From: Janthinobacterium lividum
GTDB lineage: Bacteria > Pseudomonadota > Gammaproteobacteria > Burkholderiales > Burkholderiaceae_D
Length of the DNA stretch: 64,000 nucleotides
Direction: 5' to 3'
Assembly: GCF_011601275.1 (NCBI RefSeq)
Contig: NZ_JAAOLY010000001.1
Span: 248,001-312,000 of the forward strand
A program made the position numbers and the translations under genes. Under the pieces are notes generated by a model, which worked only from the letters and a program-made list of their open reading frames with translations, did not search any database and was not told the origin of the DNA. Below are positions 44,276-53,562 of the stretch, one piece after another. The first letter of the stretch is position 1. Every line of letters begins with the position of its first letter.

Positions 44276-45310
44276 TTACCGTTTGGCTGCCGGCAATTGC
44301 CGACTTTGATAGCGGTTCAAGTCGCGCGCGTCGACTTGCGGCCAGCCATCCTTGTCCCACGTCATGGGCAGTATCTTGAGCTTCTGCAAGTAATTGTCCG
44401 CCGTCTCGTAGGCGTGCAGCACCAGGTAATCCTTGCCATCAAACGTGTAGGCACTGTTGTGGCCGAGGCCTTGCCAGTCCTTGTCGCCTTTCAGCACTAC
44501 CGTGCCGCCGCCCTGCGCCATGTCGCGGCCATCCTTGTCCAGGTAGGGCCCCGTCACGCTCTTGGCGCGGCCCACGGCCAGGTGGTAGGTGCTTTTTTCC
44601 TTCTGGCAGCATAAGCCCCAGGAAACGAAAAGGAAGTAGTCGTTGCCGCGCTGGAAGATGAACGGCGCTTCGATTTCCTCGGGCGCCGGCTTGAATTCAC
44701 CCGCGCGTGGCGGCAGCGGCACGCGTCGAGCGAGGGAATGCCACTCTTGCGGTTCCGCAATGCGGGTCCAGTCTTTGTTGAGTTTCACCAGCTTGATGCC
44801 GTTCCAGAAGGAGCCGAACGACATCCACGGCGTGCCCTTGGCATCGGTGATGATGTTCGAATCGATGGCGTTCCACTCGTCGCGCTCGGGCACCGATTGC
44901 AGCAGCATGCCCTGGTCGACCCAGCGATAGTCGGGCGAACGGGGATTCAAGGTCGTGTTGACGGTCACGCCGATGCCGGACGTATTCTTGCCGAAGCCGG
45001 ATACGGAGTAGTACAGGTAATATTTTCCATCGTGAAATTGCACGTCGGGCGCCCAGATATGGTCGTCAAATGATGGCGCGGCCGTCTTGGCCCAGGTCGG
45101 CTGGCCCGCGAAGACGCGCCCTTCCGGCTGCCAGTCGAGCATATTTTTCGAACTGTAAAAGGTGATGCCGGGACCCGTGCTGTACAAATAATACGTGTCG
45201 CCTTCCTTGGCCATCACGGGGTCGTGCACGCTGACCTGGGCCGCATGCGCGGCAGCCATGATCGCCAGGGTGCCCAGGATGGCGGCCATGCCGCGTGTCA
45301 ATATGTGCAT
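44276..45310 (-). CDS. exported GH43 arabinan endo-1,5-alpha-L-arabinosidase
   Basis: A 344-residue enzyme with a signal peptide (cleavage after HAA, near residue 24). It shows the arabinanase set: D30 in VSVHDPVM (general base), D150 in NAIDSNII and E214 in IEAPFIF (general acid). HIWAPDVQF and PRSPDYRWVDQG are also typical of endo-arabinanases. It should cut the 1,5-linked arabinan backbone outside the cytoplasm. It lies 70 bp after the GH51 gene, separated by a GC-rich hairpin. Confidence 0.9.
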   Translation of the reverse strand: MHILTRGMAAILGTLAIMAAAHAAQVSVHDPVMAKEGDTYYLYSTGPGITFYSSKNMLDWQPEGRVFAGQPTWAKTAAPSFDDHIWAPDVQFHDGKYYLYYSVSGFGKNTSGIGVTVNTTLNPRSPDYRWVDQGMLLQSVPERDEWNAIDSNIITDAKGTPWMSFGSFWNGIKLVKLNKDWTRIAEPQEWHSLARRVPLPPRAGEFKPAPEEIEAPFIFQRGNDYFLFVSWGLCCQKEKSTYHLAVGRAKSVTGPYLDKDGRDMAQGGGTVVLKGDKDWQGLGHNSAYTFDGKDYLVLHAYETADNYLQKLKILPMTWDKDGWPQVDARDLNRYQSRQLPAAKR

Positions 45311-45331
45311 CGTCTTCTCCAGAAATGACAG

Positions 45332-45354
45332 GCCGGCCCGTCATGCGGGCCGGC
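45332..45354 (-). other. GC-rich intercistronic hairpin between GH51 and GH43 genes
   Basis: A 9-bp stem GCCGGCCCG / CGGGCCGGC with a 5-nt loop lies between the two stop/start codons. There is no T-tract, so it is more likely an mRNA-stability or processing hairpin than a terminator. Confidence 0.5.
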
Positions 45355-45380
45355 TCAATAAACGACAAGTGGCGGACAGC

Positions 45381-46931
45381 TTAGTCGACGGCCACCACCA
45401 CGACGGCCTTGGCCGGCACGGACACGGTCAGCTTGCCGCCTTGCGCCTTGGCATTGAACGCCACCGGCTGCACTGCTTGCGGTTGCGCAAAGCTGTTGAC
45501 GGCATCCATCTTGCCTGCGGTCAGCACGCGCCCCGTCACGCTGGCCACCTGCTTGCCGGCCAGCGCCACGCTCACATCGATGGCCTTGTGCGGGTTCGTA
45601 TTGACCAGCGACAGATACACCTTGCCATCCTTGCCGCGCGCGGCCGAGGCGCTCACTTCCGGAATGCTGACCTTGCCCAGGCTGTACTTGCCATTGCCCT
45701 GGATGGCGACCGGCAGGGACGTGGCGTCCTGGAACGGCACGTACATTTCAAACGCGTGATACGTAGGAGTGAGGAAATATTTGTCCTTGTCCGTGATGAT
45801 CATCGCTTGCAGCACGTTGACCATTTGCGCGATATTCGTCATGCGCACCCGATCCGCGTGGGCGTGGAAAATATTGAAGTTCAGGGCCGCGACCAGCGCA
45901 TCGCGCAAGCTGTTTTGCTGGAACAAAAAGCCCGTATTGGTGCCCGGCTCCACGTCGTACCAGGTGCCCCATTCATCGACGTACAAGCCCGTCTTTTTCG
46001 AGGGGTCGTTCTTGTCGATGGCGGCGATATTGTTCTTGATCAAGCTATCGATGCGCAGGGTGCGGCTCAGGGTGGAAATCCACTCATTTTCGCCAAAGCC
46101 CGTGGCGGCGCCCTTCTTTTCCCAGACGCCGGTCGGCACCGTGTAGTAGTGGAAACTGATGGCATCCATCATGTTCGGCTTGATCTCGCGGCTGAGGGTA
46201 CTGGACCAGCTGATGTCGTCGTCATTGCCGCCGCTGGCGATGAATTTCGGGCGCGCGCTTTCCGGCGTCTTCATGAAGGTGTGATAGTGCTTGTACAGGT
46301 CGGCATAGTACTGCGGACGCATATTGCCACCGCACCCCCACGCTTCATTGCCGATGCCAAAGTAATCGACCTTGTACGGCTGGGCGCGGCCATTCTTGCG
46401 GCGCAGCTCGGCCAGGGTCGATTTGCTGTCCGAGGTCATGTATTCGAGCCATTCGGACATTTCCTGCGGCGTGCCGGAACCCAGATTGCCGTTGATATAG
46501 GTCTGCGCGCCCAGGAGTTCCGCCAGGTCGAAGAATTCATGCGTGCCGACGGCGTTCGATTCTTCCACGCCGCCCCAGTTGGTGTTGACCTTGGTCGGGC
46601 GCTTGTCGCGTGCGCCGATGCCATCTTTCCAGTGGTATTCATCGGCAAAGCAGCCGCCCGGCCAGCGGACCAGGGGCACGTGCAACTGTTTCAGCGCGCC
46701 CAGCACGTCATTGCGCCAGCCCTTGGTATTCGGAATGCTGGACTCCGGTCCCACCCACATGCCTTCGTAGATACCCGTGCCCAGGTGTTCGGCGAACTGG
46801 CCGTACACGTTCTTGTTGATCACGGCACCGGGCTTGGCCACGTCGATGGTGACCTTGACGGGCGCGGCAAAGGCACTGCCGGCGGCCATGGCCAGGCTGA
46901 GGGCCACGATGCTGGTATGGATGAGTTTCAT
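45381..46931 (-). CDS. exported GH51 alpha-L-arabinofuranosidase
   Basis: A 516-residue retaining glycosidase that removes terminal L-arabinofuranose from arabinan or arabinoxylan. A signal peptide ends near residue 23 (AFA). The catalytic acid/base is E196 in FGIGNEAWGCGG and the nucleophile E320 in LYVDEWGTWYD; both are intact. A C-terminal beta-sandwich (about 420-516) follows. Most GH51 enzymes are cytoplasmic, so the signal peptide is worth noting. It follows the sugar dehydrogenase gene, with an 81-bp palindromic repeat between. Confidence 0.92.
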   Translation of the reverse strand: MKLIHTSIVALSLAMAAGSAFAAPVKVTIDVAKPGAVINKNVYGQFAEHLGTGIYEGMWVGPESSIPNTKGWRNDVLGALKQLHVPLVRWPGGCFADEYHWKDGIGARDKRPTKVNTNWGGVEESNAVGTHEFFDLAELLGAQTYINGNLGSGTPQEMSEWLEYMTSDSKSTLAELRRKNGRAQPYKVDYFGIGNEAWGCGGNMRPQYYADLYKHYHTFMKTPESARPKFIASGGNDDDISWSSTLSREIKPNMMDAISFHYYTVPTGVWEKKGAATGFGENEWISTLSRTLRIDSLIKNNIAAIDKNDPSKKTGLYVDEWGTWYDVEPGTNTGFLFQQNSLRDALVAALNFNIFHAHADRVRMTNIAQMVNVLQAMIITDKDKYFLTPTYHAFEMYVPFQDATSLPVAIQGNGKYSLGKVSIPEVSASAARGKDGKVYLSLVNTNPHKAIDVSVALAGKQVASVTGRVLTAGKMDAVNSFAQPQAVQPVAFNAKAQGGKLTVSVPAKAVVVVAVD

Positions 46932-47074
46932 GCTGTCTCCTGTTTTTTAGTGAAAAGCAAGGGCCGGGATCAACCCGGCAATATGGAATGGCGATGCCTC
47001 TCCTGCCGCGGGGTTGGGGCGGCAAGAGCGGTGTTTCAAAGGAGGAAGATGGCTGCGGGCAAACCCGCGGCCGA

Positions 47075-47155
47075 CAAAACGTTCAGGGCTAGGCGCCTTG
47101 CCGAAGACAGTACGAATGTACGGCTAGGCGAGGCAACAACGCCCTGGACGTTTTG
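47075..47155. repeat. 81-bp palindromic repeat, copy 1
   Basis: The ends CAAAACGTTCAGGGC and GCCCTGGACGTTTTG form an imperfect inverted repeat. The middle has CCGAAGACAGTACGA and CTAGGCGAGGC. About 85 percent of positions match the copy at 55993-56080. It abuts the stop codon of the sugar dehydrogenase gene (47156). A smaller hairpin GCGGG-caaa-CCCGC lies next to it at 47054-47067. Confidence 0.8.
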
Positions 47156-47923
47156 TCACACCCAGCCGGCATCGACGATGAATTCTTGGGAGGAGCACAT
47201 CGCGCCGTCATCGGAGGCAAGGAACAGCACCATGGCGGCGATGTCCTGTGGCATCAGCTTGCTCGGCAAGCACTGGCTTTTCTTGATTTCCACTTCCGCC
47301 GCGTCGTCGACCCACAGGTCGATCTGGCGCTGTGTCATGACCCAGCCCGGTGTGACGGTATTGACGCGGATATTGTGGGCGCCATAATCGCGCGCCAGGC
47401 CCCGCGTGAGGCCCACGACAGCCGCCTTGGTGGTGGCATACACAGGGTAGCCGCCCGACTTCATGTGCCAGGAAATCGAGCTGACGTTGATGATGGAACC
47501 GCCGCCCTTGCGCTTCATGCCCTCGAAGACGGCCTGGCACGTGAAGAACATGGGACGTTGATTGATCGCAATGCGCTCGTTCCAGTATTCCAAGGTGACG
47601 TCCTGCGCCTGGTGGCGCTGGTCGTTGGCGGCATTGTTGACGAGGATATCGAAGTCGCCCAGCTTGTCGGCCAGTTCGGCCATGACGGCCTGCAAGGATG
47701 GAATATCCGTGATGTCGCAATGACGGAAAATGGGTGCCGTCAGGCCCGCTTCGGCCAGGCGGCGGCACAGGGCCTCGCTCGCTTCCACGGCGATATCGAC
47801 AAACGCCACCAGCGCGCCCTGGGCGGCAAACTCCGCCACCAGGGATTCGCCGATGCCGCTGCCGCCACCCGTGATAAACACGCGCTTGCCCTGCAAGCTG
47901 CCATATTTCGCCAATTGCTTCAT
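47156..47923 (-). CDS. SDR-type L-arabinose (or D-xylose) 1-dehydrogenase
   Basis: A 255-residue short-chain dehydrogenase expected to oxidise the pentose at C1 to the lactone. The cofactor motif TGGGSGIG (18-25), D43 at the end of strand 2 (suggesting NAD+), NNAAND (96-101), catalytic S149, Y162 and K166 (VYATTK) are present. It closely resembles Caulobacter XylB xylose dehydrogenase, including the NNA-N-D-RH, SISWH and DAGW motifs. With arabinan enzymes around, L-arabinose is the likelier substrate. It ends the oxidative-pathway gene set. Confidence 0.85.
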   Translation of the reverse strand: MKQLAKYGSLQGKRVFITGGGSGIGESLVAEFAAQGALVAFVDIAVEASEALCRRLAEAGLTAPIFRHCDITDIPSLQAVMAELADKLGDFDILVNNAANDQRHQAQDVTLEYWNERIAINQRPMFFTCQAVFEGMKRKGGGSIINVSSISWHMKSGGYPVYATTKAAVVGLTRGLARDYGAHNIRVNTVTPGWVMTQRQIDLWVDDAAEVEIKKSQCLPSKLMPQDIAAMVLFLASDDGAMCSSQEFIVDAGWV

Positions 47924-47957
47924 CTTGTCTCCGCCTGTGTATTTTTATTTTTTGTGA

Positions 47958-49535
47958 TTAAAGTTTACCCAGCACGCCATCGTGACGGCGCCAGATGCCC
48001 AGCGGATTATCGTCGCGCAGCGACTCCGGCAGCAAGTCTTGCGGCAGGTTCTGGTACGAAACGGGACGCAGGAAGCGGTTGATGGCCGCAGTGCCCACGG
48101 ACGTGCTGCGGCCATCCGACGTGGCCGGGAACGGGCCGCCGTGCACCATGGCCGTCGACACTTCCACGCCCGTCGGGAAACCGTTGGCCAGGATGCGGCC
48201 CACGCGGCGCTCCAGCACGGGCAGCAGGCGGCGCGCATCGTCCACGTCGCCGGCATCCATTTGCAGGGTGGCCGTCAGCTGGCCTTCCAGGCTTTCCGTG
48301 ATCGCCAGCAATTGCTCGATGTCGCGGCAAGCGACCAGCAGGGAAGCGGGACCGAAGACTTCGTCGCGCAGATCGTGCTTGGCCAGGAACGCTTCGCCCG
48401 ACGTGACGAACAGGGCGGCGGCGCCCTTGCCTTCGTCGCCCGTGTTTTGCACCAGCGGCGTCACGTCGGCATGCTGCGCCAGGGCGGCGACGCCCTTGGC
48501 ATAGCTGCTGGCGATGCCAGCCGTCAACATGGTGGCGGCAGGCGCCGGCGCCAGCGCTTCGGCGGCAGCGGCGGCAAACGCCGTAAAGTCAGGGCCTTCC
48601 AAGCCCAGCACGAGGCCCGGATTGGTACAGAACTGGCCCACGCCCATGGTCAGCGAGGCGGCAAAGCCGCTGGCGATCGCCGCACCACGGGCGGCCAGCG
48701 CCTGTGGCAGCACGAAGACGGGATTGATGCTGCTCATTTCTGCATACACAGGGATCGGCTGCGGACGTTCCGCCGCCACCTTCATCAGGGCGATGCCGCC
48801 CGAGCGCGAACCCGTAAAGCCGACAGCCTGGATGGCGGGATGGGCCACCAGGGTCTGGCCGATGCCATTGCCCGTGCCCGTCAGCAAGGCGAACACGCCA
48901 GCCGGCAGCTTGGCAATCTCGATCGCCTTGACGATGGCGCGCGCCACCAGCTCCGACGTGCCCGGATGGGCCGAGTGGGCTTTCAGGACGACTGGGCAGC
49001 CGGCAGCCAGGGCCGAGGCCGTATCGCCGCCGGCCACCGAGAAGGCCAGCGGGAAGTTACTGGCCGCAAACACAGCGACGGGGCCCAGGCCGATCATGCG
49101 CAAACGCAAGTCAGGACGCGGTGGCACACGCTCAGGCAAGGCCGAATCGATGCGCGCATCGGTCCAGGAACCCTCGCGCAGCAAGCCGGCGAACAATTTC
49201 AATTGCCCCACCGTGCGGCCTCGTTCGCCTTCCAGGCGCGCGCGCGGCAAGCCGCTTTCCGTCATGGCGCGCACGATCAGGTCGTCGCCCAGCTCAAGGA
49301 TTTGCGCGGCGATGGTGTCCAGAAAATCGGCGCGTTCCGCGTCGCTGGTGGCGCGGAACGGGTCGAAGGCCGTTTGGGCCAGGCGGCACGCCGCGTCGAT
49401 TTGCGCGGCGTCGACCATGTGGAAAGCGGGCGCGATGTGGGTGCGCGCGGCCGGGTCCCACGCTTCGAAGGAGCCGCCATTGCCCTTGACGGCGACGCCG
49501 CCGATCAATGCATCACCGGTGATATTGAAACTCAT
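47958..49535 (-). CDS. 2,5-dioxopentanoate (alpha-ketoglutarate semialdehyde) dehydrogenase
   Basis: A 525-residue aldehyde dehydrogenase that oxidises the semialdehyde to 2-oxoglutarate, the last step of the non-phosphorylative pentose route. Catalytic C303 (QFCTNPG), E266 (VYAEMSS), N160 ([14 protein letters not shown]) and K185 (VLKAHSAH) are intact. The [10 protein letters not shown] and QFCTNPG variants are typical of the KGSADH group. It overlaps the FAH-family gene by 4 bp. Confidence 0.9.
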   Translation of the reverse strand: MSFNITGDALIGGVAVKGNGGSFEAWDPAARTHIAPAFHMVDAAQIDAACRLAQTAFDPFRATSDAERADFLDTIAAQILELGDDLIVRAMTESGLPRARLEGERGRTVGQLKLFAGLLREGSWTDARIDSALPERVPPRPDLRLRMIGLGPVAVFAASNFPLAFSVAGGDTASALAAGCPVVLKAHSAHPGTSELVARAIVKAIEIAKLPAGVFALLTGTGNGIGQTLVAHPAIQAVGFTGSRSGGIALMKVAAERPQPIPVYAEMSSINPVFVLPQALAARGAAIASGFAASLTMGVGQFCTNPGLVLGLEGPDFTAFAAAAAEALAPAPAATMLTAGIASSYAKGVAALAQHADVTPLVQNTGDEGKGAAALFVTSGEAFLAKHDLRDEVFGPASLLVACRDIEQLLAITESLEGQLTATLQMDAGDVDDARRLLPVLERRVGRILANGFPTGVEVSTAMVHGGPFPATSDGRSTSVGTAAINRFLRPVSYQNLPQDLLPESLRDDNPLGIWRRHDGVLGKL

Positions 49536-50524
49536 AATGTGCTCACTTTCGCAAATTCGGTTGGGAAGACGTCGAGGCGGTTGCGCAAGGCAGGGCCAAA
49601 CGCGGGCGCTTCGATTTCAAAAGTTTCGCCCGGCGCCACGCTCACACCATCGGCAAAGCTTAACGTTGCCGTGCCAAAGAAGTGCACGTGCACATCGCCA
49701 GGGCGCTTGAACAGCGGATACTTGAAGTGATGGTGTTCCAGGTTGGCAATCGTATGCGACATATTCTCTTCGCCGCTGACGAACGCTTTTTCCCAGCGCA
49801 CATTGCCAGCCGCGTCCAGCACGCGCGAGGCGCCGGCGATATGCGCGGGCAATTCGCCCACCAGCAGGGCCGGGCCCACGCTGCAGGCGCGCAACTTCGA
49901 GTGGGCCAGGTACAGATAGTTCTGGCGCTCCGTGATGTGGTCCGAGAATTCATTGCCGATGGCGTAGCCGACCCGGTAGGGCTGGCCGTCGTCGCCGATC
50001 ACGTACAGGCCGGCGATTTCCGGCTCTTCGCCGCCATCGAGGGCAAAGTCCGGCATGCGCAGCGGCTGGCCGCCGGCGCGCACGATGGAGCCGTCGCCTT
50101 TATAGAACCATTCAGGCTGGGCGCCGGCCGTGCCGTCAGCCGGCTTGCCGCCTTCCACGCCCAGGCGGAACATTTTCATCGAGTCGCTCAGGGACTCCGC
50201 ATCGCCGCCGATCTTCTTGTGCATGGCGTCGCGCGCACCGGCGCTGCCCAGGTGGGTCAGGCCCGTGCCCGTCACGTAGCAGTGCGCTTCATCGGCATGA
50301 TCGAGCGGTGGCAGCACGCGGCCGGCAGCGGCCACGTCCGCATAGGAATGCGTGGTATTGCCGACCGTGGCGTTGACCAGGTCCGCCAGGCTCACCTTTT
50401 TGCGGATGGCGTCTTGCGCCAGCGCATACGTCGTGTTGTAGCCTTCGATGACGCGGATGGCGTCGTCTTGCAGCAGGCCGACGAGGCGCCCGCCGTGTTC
50501 ATTCGTAAATTGCAGCAACAGCAT
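49532..50524 (-). CDS. FAH-superfamily protein, GguC/AraD1-like (probable 2-keto-3-deoxy-L-arabonate dehydratase)
   Basis: A 330-residue protein of the fumarylacetoacetate hydrolase fold. The metal-binding region includes [33 protein letters not shown] and SCSVGP-type ACSVGPALL. It resembles GguC of agrobacterial sugar loci and AraD1 proteins. In the arabinose route, a FAH-fold enzyme like XylX dehydrates 2-keto-3-deoxypentonate to the semialdehyde. With the next gene encoding that aldehyde's dehydrogenase, dehydratase is the best call; a diketo-acid hydrolase or aldolase cannot be excluded. Confidence 0.8.
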   Translation of the reverse strand: MLLLQFTNEHGGRLVGLLQDDAIRVIEGYNTTYALAQDAIRKKVSLADLVNATVGNTTHSYADVAAAGRVLPPLDHADEAHCYVTGTGLTHLGSAGARDAMHKKIGGDAESLSDSMKMFRLGVEGGKPADGTAGAQPEWFYKGDGSIVRAGGQPLRMPDFALDGGEEPEIAGLYVIGDDGQPYRVGYAIGNEFSDHITERQNYLYLAHSKLRACSVGPALLVGELPAHIAGASRVLDAAGNVRWEKAFVSGEENMSHTIANLEHHHFKYPLFKRPGDVHVHFFGTATLSFADGVSVAPGETFEIEAPAFGPALRNRLDVFPTEFAKVSTL

Positions 50525-50536
50525 GGGATTCTCCGC

Positions 50537-52279
50537 TTAGTGTGAGTGGCGCGGCACGGCGGAACCGCGATTGCCGACCAGGAAGTCGAAATCGCAGCCT
50601 TCATCGGCCTGCAACACGTGTTCGATGTACAGCTGCTGGTAGCCGCTCTTCGGCCCGGGTGCGCTGCCCAGTTCGCGGGCCGCCAGGCGCTCGGCGATTT
50701 CCGCGTCGCTGATGTCGATGTTCAGGCTGCCGTTGTGGCAGTCCAGGGCGATCATGTCGCCGTCGCGCACGATGCCCAGCGGGCCGCCCGCCATCGCTTC
50801 CGGCGCCACGTGCAAGACGACGGTGCCGTAGGCCGTGCCGCTCATGCGTGCATCCGAGATGCGCACCATGTCGGTAATGCCTTGCGCCAGCAGTTTCGGC
50901 GGCAAGCCCATGTTGCCCACTTCGGCCATGCCAGGATAACCTTTCGGGCCGCAGTTCTTCATGACCAGCACGGAGTTCGCGTCCACATCGAGATCCGGAT
51001 CAACGATGCGCGCCTTGTAATGTTCAAAGTCCTCAAACACGACGGCCTTGCCACGGTGCTGCATCAGATGCGGCGAGGCGGCCGACGGTTTCAGCACGGC
51101 GCCGCGTGGCGCCAGGTTGCCGCGCAACACGCAAATGCCGCCATCGGCCAGCAAGGGATTGTCCAAGGTGCGCACCACTTCATCGTTGTAGATCGGCGCT
51201 TCGACGCAGTTGTCCCACAGCGACTTGCCGTTGACGGTCAGCGCGTTCTTGTGCGGCAGCAAATCGCCCTCGCCCAGGCGGCGTATCACGGCCGGCAAGC
51301 CGCCCGCATAGTAAAACTCTTCCATCAGGAAACGGCCCGACGGCAGCAAGTCGACGATGGTCGGCGTGCCGCGGCCTACCTTGGTCCAGTCTTCCAGCGC
51401 CAAAGGCACGCCGATGCGCCCGGCAATGGCTTTCAGGTGGATCACGGCATTGGTCGAACCGCCGATGGCGGCGTTGACCTTGATGGCGTTTTCAAACGCT
51501 TCGCGCGTCAGCACTTTCGACAGGCGCAGGTCTTCGTGCACCATTTCGACGATGCGGATGCCCGACATGTGGGCCAGCACGTAGCGGCGCGAATCGACGG
51601 CGGGGATGGCGGCATTGTGCGGCAGGGACGTGCCCAGCGCTTCCGCCATGCTGGCCATCGTCGAGGCCGTGCCCATGGTGTTGCAGGTACCGGCCGAGCG
51701 CGACATGCCCGATTCGGCCGACATGAACTGGTGCAGGGTGATCGATCCGGCCTTCATCTGTTCGTGCAACTGCCACACGGCCGTGCCGGAACCGATGTCC
51801 TTGCCATTGAGCTTGCCGTTCAGCATGGGGCCGCCGCTGACGACGATGGTGGGGATGTCGACGCTGGCCGCACCCATCAGCAGCGCCGGCGTCGTCTTGT
51901 CGCAGCCGACCAGCAGCACGACGGCGTCCATCGGGTTGCCGCGAATCGATTCTTCCACGTCCATCGACGCCAGGTTGCGCGTCAGCATGGCCGTCGGGCG
52001 CAAATTCGATTCGCCATTCGAAAACACGGGGAATTCCACCGGGAAACCGCCCGCTTCCAGGATGCCGCGCTTGACGTGCTCGGCCAACTGGCGGAAATGC
52101 GCGTTGCAAGGGGTCAGCTCGGACCAGGTATTGCAGATGCCGATGATGGGCTTGCCGTGAAACTCGTGGTCAGGTATGCCCTGGTTTTTCATCCAGCTGC
52201 GGTACATGAAGCCGTTCTTGTCCTGCGAGCCGAACCACTCGGCCGAGCGCAGGGCTACCTTCTTTTTTGTCTCAGACAT
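50537..52279 (-). CDS. L-arabonate dehydratase (IlvD/Edd family)
   Basis: A 580-residue iron-sulfur dehydratase converting L-arabonate to 2-keto-3-deoxy-L-arabonate. It follows the characterised rhizobial arabonate dehydratase closely along its length. The three expected cluster Cys are C58 (LTPCNAH), C126 (VGCDKTTP) and C199 (AGTCNTMGTAS). It ends in HSH as in that family. The ATG at 52279 follows a GGAGAATGGC site; upstream sequence is promoter. It is the first gene of the oxidative-pathway transcript and has the locus operator/promoter upstream. Confidence 0.93.
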   Translation of the reverse strand: MSETKKKVALRSAEWFGSQDKNGFMYRSWMKNQGIPDHEFHGKPIIGICNTWSELTPCNAHFRQLAEHVKRGILEAGGFPVEFPVFSNGESNLRPTAMLTRNLASMDVEESIRGNPMDAVVLLVGCDKTTPALLMGAASVDIPTIVVSGGPMLNGKLNGKDIGSGTAVWQLHEQMKAGSITLHQFMSAESGMSRSAGTCNTMGTASTMASMAEALGTSLPHNAAIPAVDSRRYVLAHMSGIRIVEMVHEDLRLSKVLTREAFENAIKVNAAIGGSTNAVIHLKAIAGRIGVPLALEDWTKVGRGTPTIVDLLPSGRFLMEEFYYAGGLPAVIRRLGEGDLLPHKNALTVNGKSLWDNCVEAPIYNDEVVRTLDNPLLADGGICVLRGNLAPRGAVLKPSAASPHLMQHRGKAVVFEDFEHYKARIVDPDLDVDANSVLVMKNCGPKGYPGMAEVGNMGLPPKLLAQGITDMVRISDARMSGTAYGTVVLHVAPEAMAGGPLGIVRDGDMIALDCHNGSLNIDISDAEIAERLAARELGSAPGPKSGYQQLYIEHVLQADEGCDFDFLVGNRGSAVPRHSH

Positions 52280-52340
52280 GCCATTCTCCTGGTTGTGCCA
52301 TGCCGGATCTAATGTCGTCGGCCCGGGCAGCGATGTTGGA

Positions 52341-52407
52341 ATACTAAAGAATCCTGCCATGCCTTTCCAATCAATTTTTAATGCGTTCCGATATCGAAAA
52401 CGATATC
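52341..52407 (-). promoter_or_regulatory. regulated promoter of the arabonate dehydratase transcript
   Basis: Minus strand: operator GATATCGAAAACGATATC (52390-52407, perfect 7-bp arms, 4-nt centre), 19 nt, then -35 TTGGAA (52365-52370) inside AATTGATTGGAA, an 18-nt spacer and -10 TAGTAT (52341-52346). Same geometry as the ytfQ and TonB-receptor promoters. Confidence 0.85.
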
Positions 52408-52421
52408 CATAAGCACCAATG

Positions 52422-52453
52422 AAAACGCCCTGCGCGCGCGTGGCGGCAGGGCG
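52422..52453 (-). terminator. likely terminator after aldose 1-epimerase
   Basis: An 8-bp stem CGCCCTGC / GCAGGGCG with a 12-nt loop is followed on the minus strand by TTTTC. It lies between the epimerase stop codon (52476) and the operator of the next transcript. The short T run makes it moderate. Confidence 0.5.
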
Positions 52454-52475
52454 TGGGCTGTTTTAGCGGCGGTGC

Positions 52476-53546
52476 TTACTCGGCGGAAAAGCGGTACACG
52501 GTTTCCGTTTGATACACCTGACCCGGGCGCAAAATGGTGCTGGGGAAGTGCGATTGGTTCGGCGAATCCGGGAAATGCTGGGTTTCCAGGCATAGCGCGC
52601 CGCGATAGCAGATGGCGCCTTGCTTGCCCTGCTGGCTGCCGTCGAGGAAATTGCCTGAATAAAACTGGATACCGGGCTCCTGCGTGTACACCTGCATCAC
52701 CCTGCCCGATTGCGGCTCGCGCACGGTGGCGGCCAGGTTCAGCCCATGATCTGCCTGTTTATTGAGCACAAAGTTATGGTCGTAGCCGCGGCCGATGCGC
52801 AGCTGCTCATGCGGCAGAGCTATGCTGCTGCCGATGACGGTGCTCTGGCGCAAGTCGAACGGCGTGCCGGCCACGTCCGCCAGTTCGCCCGTGGGGATAG
52901 CCCCCGCGTCCACAGGCAGGTAGCGGTCCGCGTTGATGGACAACTCGTGGCCGAGGATATCGCCCTGCCCCGCCAGATTAAAGTAGCTGTGGTTGGTCAG
53001 GTTGATCGGGGTGGCCTGGTCCGTCACGGCGTGGTAGCGCAGGTGCAGCGCATTGTCGTTGTCCAGTTCGTACACGACGGTGACGTCCAGCTTGCCCGGA
53101 TAACCGTCTTCGCCGTGCGGACTGCTGCGCGTGAACGTGATGCCCACGGCATCGTCCCTGGTGAACGGCGCGGCTTGCCACATAACCTGGTGAAAGCCCT
53201 GATTTCCGCCATGCAAGTGATTCGGCGGGTTATTCACGGCCAGCTGGTAATCCTTGCCGTCCAGACTGAAACGTCCCTCGGCGATGCGGTTGCCGAAACG
53301 GCCGATGACGGCGCCCAGGAAGGCGCTGTTGTGCAGATACGGCTCGATGCGATCAAAACCCAGCACCACATCGGCAAAGCTGCCGTCGCGGTCCGGCACG
53401 TGGATTTCGCTGATGATGGCGCCAAAGTCGAGCACCTTGACTTGCATGCCCTGGCGGTTGGTCAGGGTAAATACGCTCACGTGCTGGCCGTCGGGCAGGA
53501 TGCCGAACGGCAATTGCGTCACTGAAACAGAATCAACTGGGGTCAT
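52476..53546 (-). CDS. galM: aldose 1-epimerase (mutarotase)
   Basis: A 356-residue enzyme that interconverts alpha and beta anomers of aldoses. The GalM signature residues are present: GRFGNRIAEGRF (about 80-91), NHLHGG, the catalytic His in NLTNHSYFNLAG (about 180) and a catalytic Glu in CLETQHFPDSPNQ (about 325). No signal peptide, so cytoplasmic. In this operon it would prepare L-arabinose for the dehydrogenase. Start 53546 is the first ATG in the coding region, 16 bp after the GH43 gene. Confidence 0.92.
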   Translation of the reverse strand: MTPVDSVSVTQLPFGILPDGQHVSVFTLTNRQGMQVKVLDFGAIISEIHVPDRDGSFADVVLGFDRIEPYLHNSAFLGAVIGRFGNRIAEGRFSLDGKDYQLAVNNPPNHLHGGNQGFHQVMWQAAPFTRDDAVGITFTRSSPHGEDGYPGKLDVTVVYELDNDNALHLRYHAVTDQATPINLTNHSYFNLAGQGDILGHELSINADRYLPVDAGAIPTGELADVAGTPFDLRQSTVIGSSIALPHEQLRIGRGYDHNFVLNKQADHGLNLAATVREPQSGRVMQVYTQEPGIQFYSGNFLDGSQQGKQGAICYRGALCLETQHFPDSPNQSHFPSTILRPGQVYQTETVYRFSAE

Positions 53547-53562
53547 GGCGTCAGTCCAGGTT

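Noticed and set aside
45332-45354. GC-rich hairpin read as a terminator
   Set aside because: No T-tract on either side; kept only as an intercistronic hairpin.
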